Shown: positions 10,822 through 22,275 of the stretch, one piece after another
How the letters are laid out: every line of letters starts with the position of its first letter
How positions within the stretch are numbered: the first letter of the stretch is position 1
Assembly (NCBI GenBank): GCA_016098155.1
Contig: JAAAJB010000038.1
Span: 1 to 64,000, forward strand
Direction: 5' to 3'
From: Actinomortierella ambigua
Lineage: Eukaryota > Mortierellomycota > Mortierellomycetes > Mortierellales > Mortierellaceae
Length of the DNA: 64,000 nucleotides
Translations under genes and position numbers: made by a program
The notes under the pieces: model-generated
The model's input: the letters and a program-made list of their open reading frames with translations, nothing else
What the model was told of the DNA's origin: nothing
Databases searched by the model: none

Positions 10822-13541
10822 CCAAAGCGGCGATGACGCGTCCCCAATGGCGACCTTGAGCATCTGCAAGCGCAACGGTCTACCACGGTGGTGTGACATT
10901 TGCAAAATTGTGAAGCCTGACCGGTGCCATCACTGCTCCGAGTGTGACCAATGTGTTCTACGTATGGACCATCATTGTCCCTGGGTCAACGGCTGCGTCG
11001 GCTATAACAACCACAAATTTTTTTATCTGTTTATCTTTTATGGGTCGTTAGCCGCAGTCTTTGTGGTCTGCACGATGATCCCATTACTTGTCTCTGTGAT
11101 TCGGGCAAGTGCTGAGCGCGATCGCGAGAAGGATTGGTGGAACAAAATCAGCCGCAACAGCACCGATGGCTTGCCAGGGACGGCCGAAATGTGGACTACA
11201 ACGTGGAACGCTACCGAACATGACCGATGGCTTGTGCGTCATCGCGAGCGCGACATGTTGCTCGGTGCCTTTGAAGTGCACTGGGTGATTGTGACCGTTC
11301 TCTCATTCCTGTTGGCGCTGTTGATCGTCTCCTTCACGGCCATGCACACGTCTTATATTCTCACGAATCGGACCACGATCGAGTCGCTACAGGATTTGCG
11401 TGCAACGTTTATCAAAGTTCTCTACAAACGATCCCCCACAGAGGCGTTTTTGAGTTCTTTGGACCAGTCGCCCTATTTTCTCAACCATCAGGAGCGGTTG
11501 GCTGGGATGCCGCTGCTGTTGCCTTCGACTATGCAAGGACCCTCGGCTCAGATTTTGTTCAATGTCGTCATGTTGGAACCCGATGAGAGGCTGTGGAACC
11601 AGGGATCTTGGCTGGCCAACTGGAAGAGCATTATGGGTCCTACATGGTGGCTCTGGTTTGGTAAGGCTATATGTATTTGAGAGGATGAAATTTTTTTTTT
11701 CATCATTGCAGGGCTGTGGTCGAGTCCTCTCACCATCCACTCATGTCCGCCTTCTATCTCCCCCTCCTTTTTTTTTCTTCCGGCCCACATCTCTAGTCCC
11801 ATACGGCAATACTCCTGGCGATGGAATTCACGATGTTTACAACGAGGACGTCTACAGGCGGCTTGTGAGCGACGCTCTTGCGCAGGCAAGGCTACAACTG
11901 GCTAACATCGGTGGCCTTGGCGACAATGGTATGGGGAAGAGTTCTCGGCCAGGTCGTGGCGGCGGCGGCGGCGGCGGCGGCGGTGGCTATGGTACCTATG
12001 GGAGTCATTCGAGGAAGCAGAGCAAGGCGCGGGACAATAGCCACCATAATCACAGCGGCAGCACCAGTGGACGGGGATCAAGCAACAATAGCCGCGCAGG
12101 GCCGATAGGGGGTCACAGGGGAGGAGGCGGAGAAGGGAGCACATCCGTTGGGCATGGCATGGAAGGATTCAATCCACAACATCATCATCTATCACGGGAA
12201 AGGCGACCGGACGATCACGGCGACGCTGCTGCACATTATCAACCAGGCACGGTGCGTCGTCCAAACACACACTCTGCTTCAGAACCGCCGAGTCTGAATC
12301 CAAGTCGGAGCCCCAGCCCTGACGGTCGCGCTGGGCGTGCGACAACGGGGAGTCGAAGGCCTCTGAAGCGGATGGGCACTTCTCCGTCAATGGCAATGCC
12401 GTCGACGATCCGTTTCCAGAATGATCAGGCTGGCATTGGGACTAGTAGTCGACGGCGAGCAGAGACGTATGGGGCCAGTTCCACAGGATGGGCGGTAGCG
12501 GAGGCATCATCCCAGTTATCGTCACATCATTACCTGGTCCCGCCATCCTCCAAACCTATCCCTGCTGGACCCAAACGGCATGCGCGGCAGCGGACGCTGA
12601 GTAACAACCGTAGTCTCAGCAGCAGCAGTTTCGGACGAGGACCTGGTGGTGGTGGTGGTGGTGGGGGTGGGGGCGTCTTTGGAGGCGAGTTTTCGAGTGG
12701 CATACTCGGTATGGGCATTGATGGAGATGGTGTTGCCTTGAACAGCAGCACCTTGCTCCGACTCACGGCAGAGGACCAGCGGAGCGCTGGCGGCCGATCT
12801 AGTCCTTCCTCCAGTCGCAAAGGCCATCGTCGGCATCATTCAGCGCGTAGTAGCAGCGAGACTCAAAATCACCATCATCACCACAATCAACACAGCCAAC
12901 ACAGCCATCCCAGTCAACAACAAAAGCAGCATCATCATCATCATCAGCAGCAGCAGCAGCATCAGTATCATCATCATCATCATCATCATCCCCTCCCCGC
13001 GCACCACCATCGAGTGGCAGCTCGCTCGTTGGCAGGTCCACCCATCTCGCCCGATTCGGACGATGCCTTCCAAACACCGACGCTGCCGACGGCACCACAC
13101 CGTGTTGATCCATCCAGCGATCTACCACGGACGCTCCCGCGATCGCAATCACACGATCCACAGCGGCCCATTGGGTCACTGGCCCGTCGTCCTCCCTTTG
13201 CACCTGACGGTGCTTCGCAGGATGCGATGGGCAAAGGGAAGGGTATTAAGGAGCCAAAGTCGCGCGCGGGACGTCAGCGTTACCAGACAGCGGATGGCAC
13301 GATGATGTTTGTTGCCACGAACGTTGCGGCGGGAGGTGAAGACGACGACGGTAGCGGCGGCGGCGGCGGCTGTCGGAGTGATGCTGGTAGCGTGCATGGT
13401 CTCGAGCATCAGGGCATCCCGACCCCGAATGCCTCACCGGTAGACGAACCGTCGCTTTTGCATCATCCGCACTTTGGACAATCGAAATCAACCATCCATT
13501 CTGCTCATAGTCAACAGGCACAGACCCAGCTACAGACCTAG
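8763..13541 (+). CDS. DHHC-type protein S-palmitoyltransferase with a long disordered tail
   Basis: Four exons (8763-9276, 10164-10255, 10361-11660, 11797-13541) join in phase to about 1216 residues. DHHC acyltransferases attach palmitate to cysteines of membrane proteins, using an autoacylated DHHC cysteine. Visible here: a disordered N-terminus (1-150); two TM helices split by the 887-base first intron (about 150-190); a Pro-rich then Asn18-containing luminal or cytosolic loop; the zinc-binding cysteine-rich domain [20 protein letters not shown] with [20 protein letters not shown] (about 370-420); two more TM helices; and [15 protein letters not shown] around the last splice. The last exon adds ~580 residues rich in Gly, His, Gln and Ser (Gly and His runs near 11955-11985 and 12930-12990). 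The closest well-known fungal relatives are the PFA3/PFA4 class, but I cannot assign which. The family normally has 300-500 residues, so the tail and the Asn-rich insertion are unusual. Confidence 0.9.
10769..10822 (+). repeat. (AAC)18 repeat encoding poly-asparagine
   Basis: Eighteen uninterrupted AAC codons inside the DHHC gene, just before its cysteine-rich domain. Pure codon use suggests recent slippage expansion. Confidence 0.95.
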
Positions 13542-13733
13542 CTACAGCCCCATCTAGCATGAGTATCTTTTTTTAAGTTATCTTCCATGTATCATACATT
13601 CCAATCTGCATTTCGTGCATCTGCGCACGGTTCTTTATAATGTTACAAATGTAAGATGGTCTATTGAGAAGGGGAGTGAGGGCGGGGTGGGGAGAAGAAG
13701 GAGAGCGACGGGCGGGTGGGAGGCCCCATCCGT

Positions 13734-14464
13734 CTATGCGGCCTTGGTGGTGAGACGGATGCCGTGCATAGTCTTGATCTCTTCCTTGAGCGTTTCGTTC
13801 ACCAGGCGGTGCTGCTTCACCATGTTGAGGCTCTTAAACTCAGGGCTGACGACCTCGACCTGATACATCGATCCACATCCGCCTGTCGTTTATACATACC
13901 ACATGGGATAAAATTTGAAAAAAAAAAAAAAAAAAACAACAACAACCACAATAGGGTCAGCAATGTGCATGAAAAAAAAAAGACCAGTGCGAGTGGGTAA
14001 ACACGGCGTAACTCACCCCTCCCCACCCCTTTCCAACACACATGCATTGATCACAACAAATACATCCGATTGCTCTCGAAGGTATGTGGCCGAGCCATCA
14101 GTGTAGATCTAAACCACTCTCCTCCTTTCCATACTCCCTAATCCGCATTCGCGCCCCACCCATATGTCACTATCGCAACTCATCTCTCTCTCTCTCTCTC
14201 TTTTTTTTTTTTGTCATGTCTCTTTCTCTTTGTCCCCACCGATTTCTTACCAGAGATATCCTGAACAACGAGCTTTGTGGGCTGGAAGCGCTCAAACAGT
14301 TTCTTGTACAAGTGTTTCTCGCCGGCGTTGAGGGAGGCTGGAGGCTCTGCTGCGACCACTGTGGAGTTGAATCGAACCCATGCCGAGCGATGCAACAGCG
14401 ATGTCGAGGAGGAAGTGGCGATTGTCGTGGGCTTGAATGCAGCTGCAATGAGTCTTGATGCCAT
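13734..14464 (-). CDS. BOLA3: BolA-like mitochondrial Fe-S assembly factor (BOLA3)
   Basis: Two minus-strand exons, 14251-14464 and 13734-13882, join in phase 1 to 120 residues. The N-terminus (MASRLIAAAFKPTTI..., Arg/Ser/Ala-rich, no acidic residues for ~45 positions) reads as a mitochondrial presequence. The BolA fold follows: LNAGEKHLYKKLFERFQPTK, VQDISGGCGSMYQVEVVSPE, then KQHRLVNETLKEEIKTMHG. The Cys of GGCGSMY and the His of KQHRLVNE occupy the positions that bind a shared [2Fe-2S] cluster with a monothiol glutaredoxin in the family. Known role: with GLRX5 and NFU1, delivery of clusters to lipoate synthase and other [4Fe-4S] proteins. It is convergent with the preceding DHHC gene (192 bases apart) and divergent from the amidohydrolase. 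Confidence 0.92.
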
Positions 14465-15421
14465 GATGGTTGGTCTTGGTCCCTGGAGGGCAAGGTAAAG
14501 TCGGATTTCGGCAATTCTTTTTGCATTGCTTTCGTCTGTCTGTCCCCCACTCGATCCGTGGTCACGTGCCATGAACCGATCTGATGTGGTTAGACGTTTC
14601 GTTCCACCCCCTCTGTCCCCCTGTTCGAAGCACCCGTCTGCGGGAAGAAGAAGACAAAAAAAAACACGCACATCCCTTGTAATTTCCCACAGACAATGCT
14701 CTCTCCCTTGCACAAGTAGGGAAAAAATATGACAGGTACGTGAGGAGGAGGTCTGTGTGTTAGGGGAAAAACTGTACAGAAGGCGAGAAGGGGACAGTGG
14801 GAACGGTACCCTCCCATTCTTCTGCAAGGTGGGGGGGAGGACAACGCATCGAGGACAGGGTACAAAGGAGGGCAAGCAAGGGGAGCAACTTCATGTTTCC
14901 ACGCTTGCAAGGTAAGGAGAGGAGCGGGGAGGGGGGGGCAACGCGTGTCGAGTACACCTCGAGAACGTCTCGAGAAAAGAAAAAAAAAAGGCTCAGCATT
15001 GCGCGCGTAGCAAGAGGACAACCACCTCAACCGAGGAGGATGTCCCAGAGAGACTAAGCAGAGAGAATACGGCTGACATACAATGTCCAGTGAGTTTATA
15101 TGGTTTCCATTTCAAGTATCAAAGAAGAACGAGCTGCTTATGGCGTGCGTAAACTTTTTTTCTCGCAGAGTGTGTGAACCCTTTTTTTACTTGCAAGTTC
15201 AGTGAGTATGTTTGTATGTGTTGTGTGATGTGTACCTTTTGAAGGTCCATTCCTTAAAAAAAACTCATTCCTCCCTCTCATTCTCCTTTCTCTTTTCTTT
15301 TTCCTCTCTTCTTCTTCTTCTTCACACGCTTGTCCCTCCTCACACCCTTCCCCCCCCCATCCGATCTCCTCTTCCTCTGCCCTACTTTTCTCTCACTTCC
15401 ACATAAAAAAAAAGTATAAAC
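14465..15421. other. Divergent promoter region between BOLA3 and the amidohydrolase
   Basis: About 950 bases with G-runs around 14825-14940 and a strongly pyrimidine-rich tract at 15260-15400 just upstream of the next ATG. No coding sequence is recognised. Confidence 0.45.
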
Positions 15422-18400
15422 ATGGCAGACTACCAAAGCGTGCCCCAGCACGACCATGAGGAGGCTGGCCACACGTACCCTCGCCCAGCCGACAAGTTTG
15501 CATTCCTGCGCAAGAAGAACAACGTGGTACTGGCAGCAACTGCGGCCATCGGCATCCTGGTTGTGTCGGCATACCTGCTTGGCGCGACCAACGAGCTTTC
15601 GTACCACAGAGTCCATCAGGAGGCAGTCGGCATCTCCAAGGCCCACTATGAGGAGGGTGTGGCCAAGTGCAGGGCCATCCACAACGACAAGAGGCACCTG
15701 TACCTGTCGCCCGAGGACCGCCAGATCAACGAGCGCTATGTCAACGGCACAGAGTCGATCCTCTTCACCAACGGCTATTTCCTTGATGGCAAGGGCAAGA
15801 CGGTCGAGGGCGATCTCCTCGTCGAGCGTGGCTTGATTGTCCAGATGGGCAGGGATGTCAAGGCCCCCAAGCACGTCAAGACCATTGACCTCAAGGGCCA
15901 CATTGTCACGCCCGGCATTGTTGACATGCACAGGTAAGCAGAGTGTGGAGCGGGGGAAAGAGGGGCTCTATCGCGTTATCTCTTGGCCTAGCTGGGCTGG
16001 CTTGGTCTCTCTGGAGATTGCGAAGCGACGACACACAGGGAGCAATTGGTCCTGGGAACTTTTTTACGTTTTTAAACTTTTGCCACGGCAGACACATGTC
16101 ATGTGACAAGGGCTGGAGTGGGCATTCTTGTGTTTGGGGACCCGTGGCGGGAAAGAAAAAAAAACTGAATGATAGGGTGGGTGGGGAAGGGAACCCTCTT
16201 TATTTTATTTTGTGTTTCTCTGTTTCTCAAGGTTTTAACGCACCCACTCTCCTTGTCCTTTCTTCACGTAGCCATCTGGGTGTCATGAGCTGGCCTGAAC
16301 TCGAGGGCACCGATGATACCAATGAGATGACCAAGCCTGTTACCCCCTTTGTTCGCTCCATCGATGGCTTCAACCCCAGCGATGTTGCCCGCGAGTGGGT
16401 CGTCTCGGGTGGTGTCACATCTATCCTCGTTCTGCCCGGCAGTGGCAACATCATGGGTGGCGAGGCTTACTCCTTCAAGCTGCGCAAGGTTGACACGCTC
16501 TCGAACGAGGACATGCTCGTCGAGGCCGGTGTCAAGAACCGTTGGCGCTACATGAAGATGGCCTGCGGTNNNNNNNNNNTCCGATCTGGTGAGAACCCCA
16601 AGCGCTACTACGGCAGCTTTCCTCTCTCCACGCCTGCGACCCGCCTGGGCGAGGGTTGGTTGCTGCGCGACCAATTTGCCAAGGCTCAACAGCTCAAGAA
16701 GGCTCAGGATGACTGGTGCGACGCTGCCCTGGCCCTCCCTCGCTTTGGTCGCCACCGCCTCTTGACCGCCTTCCCCGAGGACCTCCAGTACGAGTCCCTG
16801 GTTGGCGTGCTTCGCGATGATGTCAAGCTCAACATCCACTGCTACGAGACCCACGATATCGAGGCCATGGTCCGCCACTCGAACGAGTACAAATTCAAGA
16901 TCTCGGCCTTCCATCACGCCCTCGATGCCTACCGCGTTCCCGAGATCCTCCGTCGCGCTTACAAGCACGTCCCCACCATCGCTACCTTTGCTGGCAAGTT
17001 TGGTTACAAGAAGGAGGCCTTCCAGAGCTCCACCCAGGCACCCAAGATCCTGACTGATGCCGGTATTGCCGTCGCCCTGAAGAGTGACCACCCCGTGATC
17101 AACTCGCAGCACCTCATCTACGAGGCTGCTCAGGCCCACCACTATGGCCTGTCCGAGGATCTGGCCCTGTCCGCCGTGACCTCGGTCCCTGCCAAGGCCC
17201 TCGGTCTCGATCACCGCATCGGTTCGCTGGACGTCGGCATGGATGCCGATCTGGTCATCTGGGACAAGCACCCTCTTGCGCTCGGTGCCCACCCCAAGCA
17301 GGTCTACATTGACGGTATCGAGCAGATTGCCAATGTTGATCCCGAAGAGTGGACCCCTCAGGAGCGACCTGAGCCCTTCCAGGACTACCCCGACATGCTT
17401 GTGCCCAAGGTCAAGAACGCCTGCACACCCGATGCCAAGGACGGTGTCTTCACTGGTATCAAGAAGATCATCCTGGAGGACAATGACGAGCTGGTGGCCC
17501 GCCGTGACGAACCCCTCAGTGTGGTCGTCCAGGATGGCAAGTTGACCTGCGTTGGTACCTGCACTGACGAAGTTCGCGCCGCCAAAAAGGATGAGCTGCC
17601 CGTCTACGACTTGAACGGCGAAGGCTTTGTTATTCCTTCGCTCATCTCGGCCTTCACACCCCTTATCGGCACTGCCGAGATTGCTCAGGAGGAGGCCACG
17701 AGCGATGGCGAGGGCAAGGACGGCACATCGATCCTCCTTGCTGCCGATGCCCTCAAGTTTGGTGGTCTGCATCTGGATGAGGCCTACAAGGCCGGTGTCC
17801 TCACTGCCATTTCGTCGCCCAGCGCCTCCGGTGTTGTCCAGGGTGTGAGTGTTGCGTTTGCGACCGGTGCCCAGGATGCTCTGACATCGAAGCACGCCGT
17901 TCTGCGTGAGAAGGTGGCCCTGCACGTGCGCATTGGCCAGGACTCCAAGACCAAGGGTGTGTTCCCAACGATCTCGTCGCAGATTGGCTTCCTGCGCCAT
18001 AACCTGCGTCACCCGGATGTGCCCGAGTTTAAGCAGGTCGCGAACGGCGAGCTGCCACTGGTGGTTGAGGTCGAGAACCGCGACGAGATTGTCCGTATCA
18101 TTCAGCTCAAGAAGGAACTTGCCAAGGACGACATCCACATCAAGGTCACGCTCCTCGGCGCCACGGAGGCCTGGACTGTCGCATCGCACCTGGCTGATGC
18201 CAGCATTGGCGTGGTGTTGCGTCCTTACCGCTGCACACCCAACCGTTTCCAGGCGCAACAGTGCCTGCCTGGCGCGCCTCTTACCAAGGAGACGGGCTTG
18301 TCGATCCTGCTCAAGGCTGGCGTCAAGGTCGGTTTGTCGTCGGTCGAGTCGGAGGATGTGCGCCAGTTGTCGTGGGTGGCTGGATGGGCGCTGGCAGACA

Positions 18401-18585
18401 TGGACATCACGGAGAAGGAGGCCGTGGGTCTGGTCAGCTGGAACCTGGCCGAGCTGGTGGGTCTGCCCTCGGGCCCCAGCGGCTTGGTCCTGTACACGGG
18501 CAACCCGTTCGAGTTTGGCGCCAAGATTGGTGCCATCCTCGGCGGTGGCAAGACGGGCATCCAGTGCAACCCTCGCGCCTTTTAA
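15422..18585 (+). CDS. Membrane-anchored tandem amidohydrolase-family protein
   Basis: Exons 15422-15933 and 16272-18585 join in phase 2, about 941 residues including an assembly insertion. A single TM helix near residues 38-60 (VVLAATAAIGILVVSAYLLG) follows a short cytosolic N-terminus, so the enzyme domain probably faces the lumen or cell exterior. The first amidohydrolase unit has the metal-binding TPGIVDMHSHLGV (HxH), made by splicing, later histidines in FKISAFHHALDAYR, the Asp-containing AVALKSDHPVINS, and the C-terminal GSLDVGMDADLVIWDKHPL. The second unit begins at about residue 580 with GEGFVIPSLISAFTPLIG, where the metal-binding HxH is missing, and looks like a degenerate copy. Related fungal proteins are listed as amidohydrolase or CE9-like; the substrate is not evident. 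At 16570-16587 ten Ns plus TCCGATCT interrupt a conserved ACGENPKR block; this is an artefact. Confidence 0.82.
16570..16587. other. Assembly gap plus residual Illumina adapter end
   Basis: Ten Ns are followed directly by TCCGATCT, the 3' end of standard Illumina adapters, and then by GGT, which repeats the GGT before the Ns. Removing the 21 extra bases restores ...ATGGCCTGCGGTGAGAACCC, which encodes MACGENP. Confidence 0.85.
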
Positions 18586-18850
18586 CTGTATCTAGTGCTA
18601 TTTCGTTTGTTTGTTCGTTCGTTTTGTTGCCTTTTCCTTTTTCCTGTTTCTTTTGAAAGGCAGCAGTGTAACCGAGATGTATATAAACCGCGTATGCGAA
18701 TATTCTTGTGGATGTGTGTTTTTCCTTTCTGGGTGTGTGAGAGATGTGTTGGTGGGAAACGAAAAGGAACTTCGGCTCCCTTGTTGAACATCCGATTCGT
18801 CTGAGAAAAAGAGTAATTCCGACCACGCACCTTCTTTTCCGCGTTCGACC

Positions 18851-20747
18851 ATGGCAACCCACTACAACTTCCCGCCACCAGGTGGCGCACCCAACGCCAA
18901 TGCCACCAACCCTCTGCGCCCCTACTACCCAGCATCGACTGACTCGCCCCTGCAGTCGTACTACTACAACACTCTGTCTTCCACCTCCCTCGAGGAGGAG
19001 CTTGCCGTCCAGCAGGAGTTGGCCACGCAAATGGCCGCCAAAGAGCTGGCCAGCTATGGCTTCGTCAAGTACCTCACCCTCGCCATGGCCGCGCCCTTTG
19101 AGGCAGGCCAGACATTACTGCAGGTCCAGTACCTGCCCAACGATGATGGATTCAACGGCGACGAGGCCGATGCAGAGCAGGTAACACCTCTCCCCCCCCC
19201 TTCCAAGAAAAACAATGGAGAGTCGGCTTGCACCATGTGATGCGCCAGTAATGATCTCGTCGTTTTTTCATGCTTGTGCTCAAATATCTCATGTTTCTTG
19301 TTATTCTATCATGGGGGGTATAGCTGCGTCGCGAAGAATCGTTCAGACGCGCTCAGGAAGAGGAGGCCGAGCGGGAATTCTACAACCAGTCCTCAGGCTA
19401 CTATGGCAACAACCAACAGCATGGCGGCCATCGGTATGGCGGTCGCAACCCTTACGATGACTACCAACCTTCCACACGCACACAGCTGGACCCGAATGCA
19501 GCGGTCTTCCAGGAGAAGCGCACTTTTGATCAGAGCGGCTATGTCGTCCGCACCAACGTCTACGACGACGAGACGAGGCCTGCACACCAGCTGGCCCCGA
19601 TCGAAGGCGGTGTCTGGACAGCCATCACCTCCCTGTCGAAGCACCAGTCTGAAGGATGGACTTCTCTGTGGAAAGGTATGGTAAAAGAGGAGGAAGGTCA
19701 TTTCGTTGTGTTGTTTTTTGCAAGACATGTTTTTCTATTGAAAGAAAATAGTCGTCCTGAACAGCGGATGTTTTTGTTTTCGAATAGGTCAATTCACCAA
19801 CTGGATCTACGAGATGTTGCATCTGTTTGCTCAGCCAACTCTGGAGGCAACACTGAACGACACGTTTGATCTGTATGACGACACCATTCCCCTGGTGCAT
19901 CTGGATCATGTCGGTCCCAACATTGCCACCATGGTCACGAGTCACCTGGTCGTTGGCTTTATTCTGTCGCCGCTGGAGCTTGTCCGCACAAGGTACTACG
20001 AGGAGACTGTCATGGGTGGGGAGGGGTTTGCTGCTGGATGGAACATCAAGTACCACGGGCGCATTTCTCTTTTTTTTTCTTCGACAAAGCTAACATTCAT
20101 TTCTTTATTTTCTTTTTGTTTACGCGTCTTTTCTAAATACCATCAAAAGATTGGTTGTGCAGACGGCTAACCCAAAGCAGCGCAAGTACAGCGGGATGTT
20201 CAACTGCATCTCGACGATCATTGCCGAGGAAGGTGTCGGAGCACTGTGGGGAGGCGTCAACCTGTTCCCGACCTTGGTCTATCACACGTTGACGCCACTG
20301 TTGACCAACTCGATCCCACTGATCATCGACCGTGTGTTCAAGGTGTCTGCAGCAGACTCGCCGTTCTTGTACGCGCTGGCGGAGCTCGGACTGAACACGT
20401 TGGATCTGTTGGTGCGGTTGCCGATCGAGACGGTTCGGAAGCGATTGCAGATCCAGATCCAGGCCAAGGTGCCCGGTCGTCGATACGAAACGGTGGTGGA
20501 GACACGGAAGCGGCCGTATGTGGGCATGGTCGACTGTGTGTACCGAATCATCAAGGAGGAAGGTGGACACCATAAGCGGGTGGCACTGTCCAAGACAGGC
20601 GAGAAGACGACGATCCAGCGGCCTTGGTATTCTGCGTGGGGTGTCCGTGGTCTGTACACGGGCCTAGGCATGCATCTGACAAGCAATTTGGCGATGTTTG
20701 CGGTTGGTGCTGTGACCAACCTGCAGGATGAAGGCGATGACTGGTAA
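18851..20747 (+). CDS. UGO1: Ugo1-like mitochondrial outer-membrane fusion protein (SLC25A46 family)
   Basis: Four exons, 18851-19180, 19324-19675, 19788-19992 and 20150-20747, join in phase to 494 residues; yeast Ugo1 has about 500. The architecture is that of a degenerate mitochondrial carrier: an N-terminal Pro/Tyr-rich cytosolic part, a first carrier-like segment (KYLTLAMAAPFEAGQTLLQV), a charged Gln/Tyr linker, then VGFILSPLELVRTRLVVQTA and LLVRLPIETVRKRLQIQIQA, which are carrier PxD/E-x-x-R/K signatures, and a final GVRGLYTGLGMHLTSNLAMF. Known role: links Fzo1 and Mgm1 in outer and inner membrane fusion. It follows the amidohydrolase by 265 bases on the same strand. Confidence is high for the family and good for the gene name. 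Confidence 0.88.
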
Positions 20748-21345
20748 AACATAAAAAAAAAAAGACTATTTTTGTGGAAGGATGGTCCAAGCCCATCCCA
20801 CCTAATCATTGACACACACACATACCAACGACCGTAAAAAAAAAAAAAGAATAACATAGCAATAGACAACAGCGCGCAATTATCTACTTCCGAATAGAAA
20901 TACTGGGTTTTGTTTGCACTCTTTGCTATGCACCTGGCCCTGTGCGCTTACGCTTGACTGCAATATCTTACAAAATGATATGAAAAGGTGCTTCGTGACA
21001 AAACGTCCTCGTTTAGCATGGTCGTAATGTATGCTCGATTCTGGAGATAACCATCTGATGCCCTTATGTTTCTGTAGTAGGGTTGATTTCGAGGATTGTC
21101 TAGTCCATCTTTTTGTGTTAAACGTCGAAAGGCACAGACGTAGATACGACAAACCACACACGCGCCTATGCCCCTGCATGCTGGGAAAAAAAATAAGGAA
21201 GACCCCAAATAGGGGGTTTGTTCCAATCAGCAAGCACGCTTGCTTTCTTATTTAAAAAGATCGAAAGAGGGAGAAAGTACCATCTTTTCGCACGCAACAA
21301 CTTTTCTCGCTCTTCAGTTGGCTATCAAACCTTCTCCACCTTCAA
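20748..21345. other. Intergenic region upstream of the secreted-protein array
   Basis: Contains A-tracts (about 20753-20763, 20836-20848) after UGO1 and the promoter of the first array gene. No gene is seen. Confidence 0.5.
21249..21257 (+). promoter_or_regulatory. TATA-like element of secreted paralogue A
   Basis: TATTTAAAA lies about 90 bases upstream of the ATG at 21346. The placement resembles the TATA boxes of the two neighbouring paralogues. It is a weaker match than those. Confidence 0.4.
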
Positions 21346-22275
21346 ATGCGCCTATCTCAAGTTCTCCTCGTTCTCGCGCCTGGTAAGGATTTTCTATTCA
21401 CCATACCAAGACCAGTGTTCATTCACCCCCCCCCCCCAAAAAAAAAACTGTCAACCCGAAAACAGATGTTCATATTGTTCCCACCTTCTTTCTTGGGATG
21501 GCCTTCTCGCTCTTTTGCAGCCACTGCAGCCTTGGCTCAGCAAGCGGCGCTCTTCGGAGGGGTCTACCTTGGAGTGGAGCTTCCAGACCCCAAGGCAACA
21601 CCTATCGAAGTGTTCAAGAATCCCAAGAATCACGTTGCAGCTGTGGTCTCGATCTTGAAGGATGTGGCGGACAGACGCAAGTTTGCTCCAAGCAAATTGG
21701 CCGCAACTGAGCTGGTGAAGCACATCGCGAATTTTGAGTGGTCTGTGGAAGCTTTCCTTGGCATTGAAAGGGTCGATAGTATTGAAGAATACCTCTCCGT
21801 GGACGAGGCGGGTACCGAGGCTTTGGAGGATGCCATCGATGAAGCGATCGATTCGAGTGACAGCCTCCATATCGCACTTCAGCTCAGTGGACTTTTGCCC
21901 AAGCGGGCGAAGAGTGAACAGGACGCGCGCGACTTGAACGGCCGCGTTGTGTTGGAGGTGATTGTGATCGACAAGACGCCAAAGGTGACGACGATCAAGC
22001 TGGCACGGGTCACGCTCGACCTGCAGGTCGATCAAGACTCCCGGGCGATTACCATCCCCGCACAGCACCATGTCTTGCTGAGTGTCATTTCACTCCGGGC
22101 ACGCAGCGAGGTTTTGCAAAGGCACGCAGAGACTCTGGCAGACAATATAAAAATCATATCTCTTGACCAGTTCGTCGAGTTCTTCCATTCCCAGGCGGCT
22201 GCCAAGAGTATTGCTGTCGCCGACGAGTGGGCCCAGTGGATCAGGCCTGAGGAGCATGGCCAGCTTCGATTTTAA
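21346..22275 (+). CDS. Secreted cysteine-free protein, array paralogue A
   Basis: Exons 21346-21382 and 21521-22275 join in phase 1, giving 263 residues. The N-terminus MRLSQVLLVLAPATAALAQQ is a signal peptide with likely cleavage after ALA. The mature protein contains no cysteine. It shares with the next two genes the FKNPKNHVAAVVSIL block after cleavage, a central D/E-rich helix, a strand-rich region (VVLEVIVIDKTPKV..., KLARVTLDLQVD) and a C-terminal ETLADNIKIISLDQFVEFF helix. The intron falls at the same codon and phase within the signal peptide in all three genes. I do not recognise the family. It is the most diverged copy: its extra C-terminal WAQWIRPEEHGQLRF is absent from B and C. Role unknown; secretion is inferred from the signal peptide. 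Confidence 0.8.
   Translation: MRLSQVLLVLAPGKDFLFTIPRPVFIHPPPPKKKLSTRKQMFILFPPSFLGWPSRSFAATAALAQQAALFGGVYLGVELPDPKATPIEVFKNPKNHVAAVVSILKDVADRRKFAPSKLAATELVKHIANFEWSVEAFLGIERVDSIEEYLSVDEAGTEALEDAIDEAIDSSDSLHIALQLSGLLPKRAKSEQDARDLNGRVVLEVIVIDKTPKVTTIKLARVTLDLQVDQDSRAITIPAQHHVLLSVISLRARSEVLQRHAETLADNIKIISLDQFVEFFHSQAAAKSIAVADEWAQWIRPEEHGQLRF

Noticed and set aside
14180..14875. An extended 231-codon frame for BOLA3 starting at 14875
   Set aside because: The BolA protein with its presequence starts naturally at 14464; the upstream part is low-quality sequence, and the frame also runs on past the splice donor at 14250.
16264..18258. A 664-codon open frame antisense to the amidohydrolase gene
   Set aside because: It mirrors the strong codon bias of the sense gene, crosses the assembly artefact, and has no recognisable domain.
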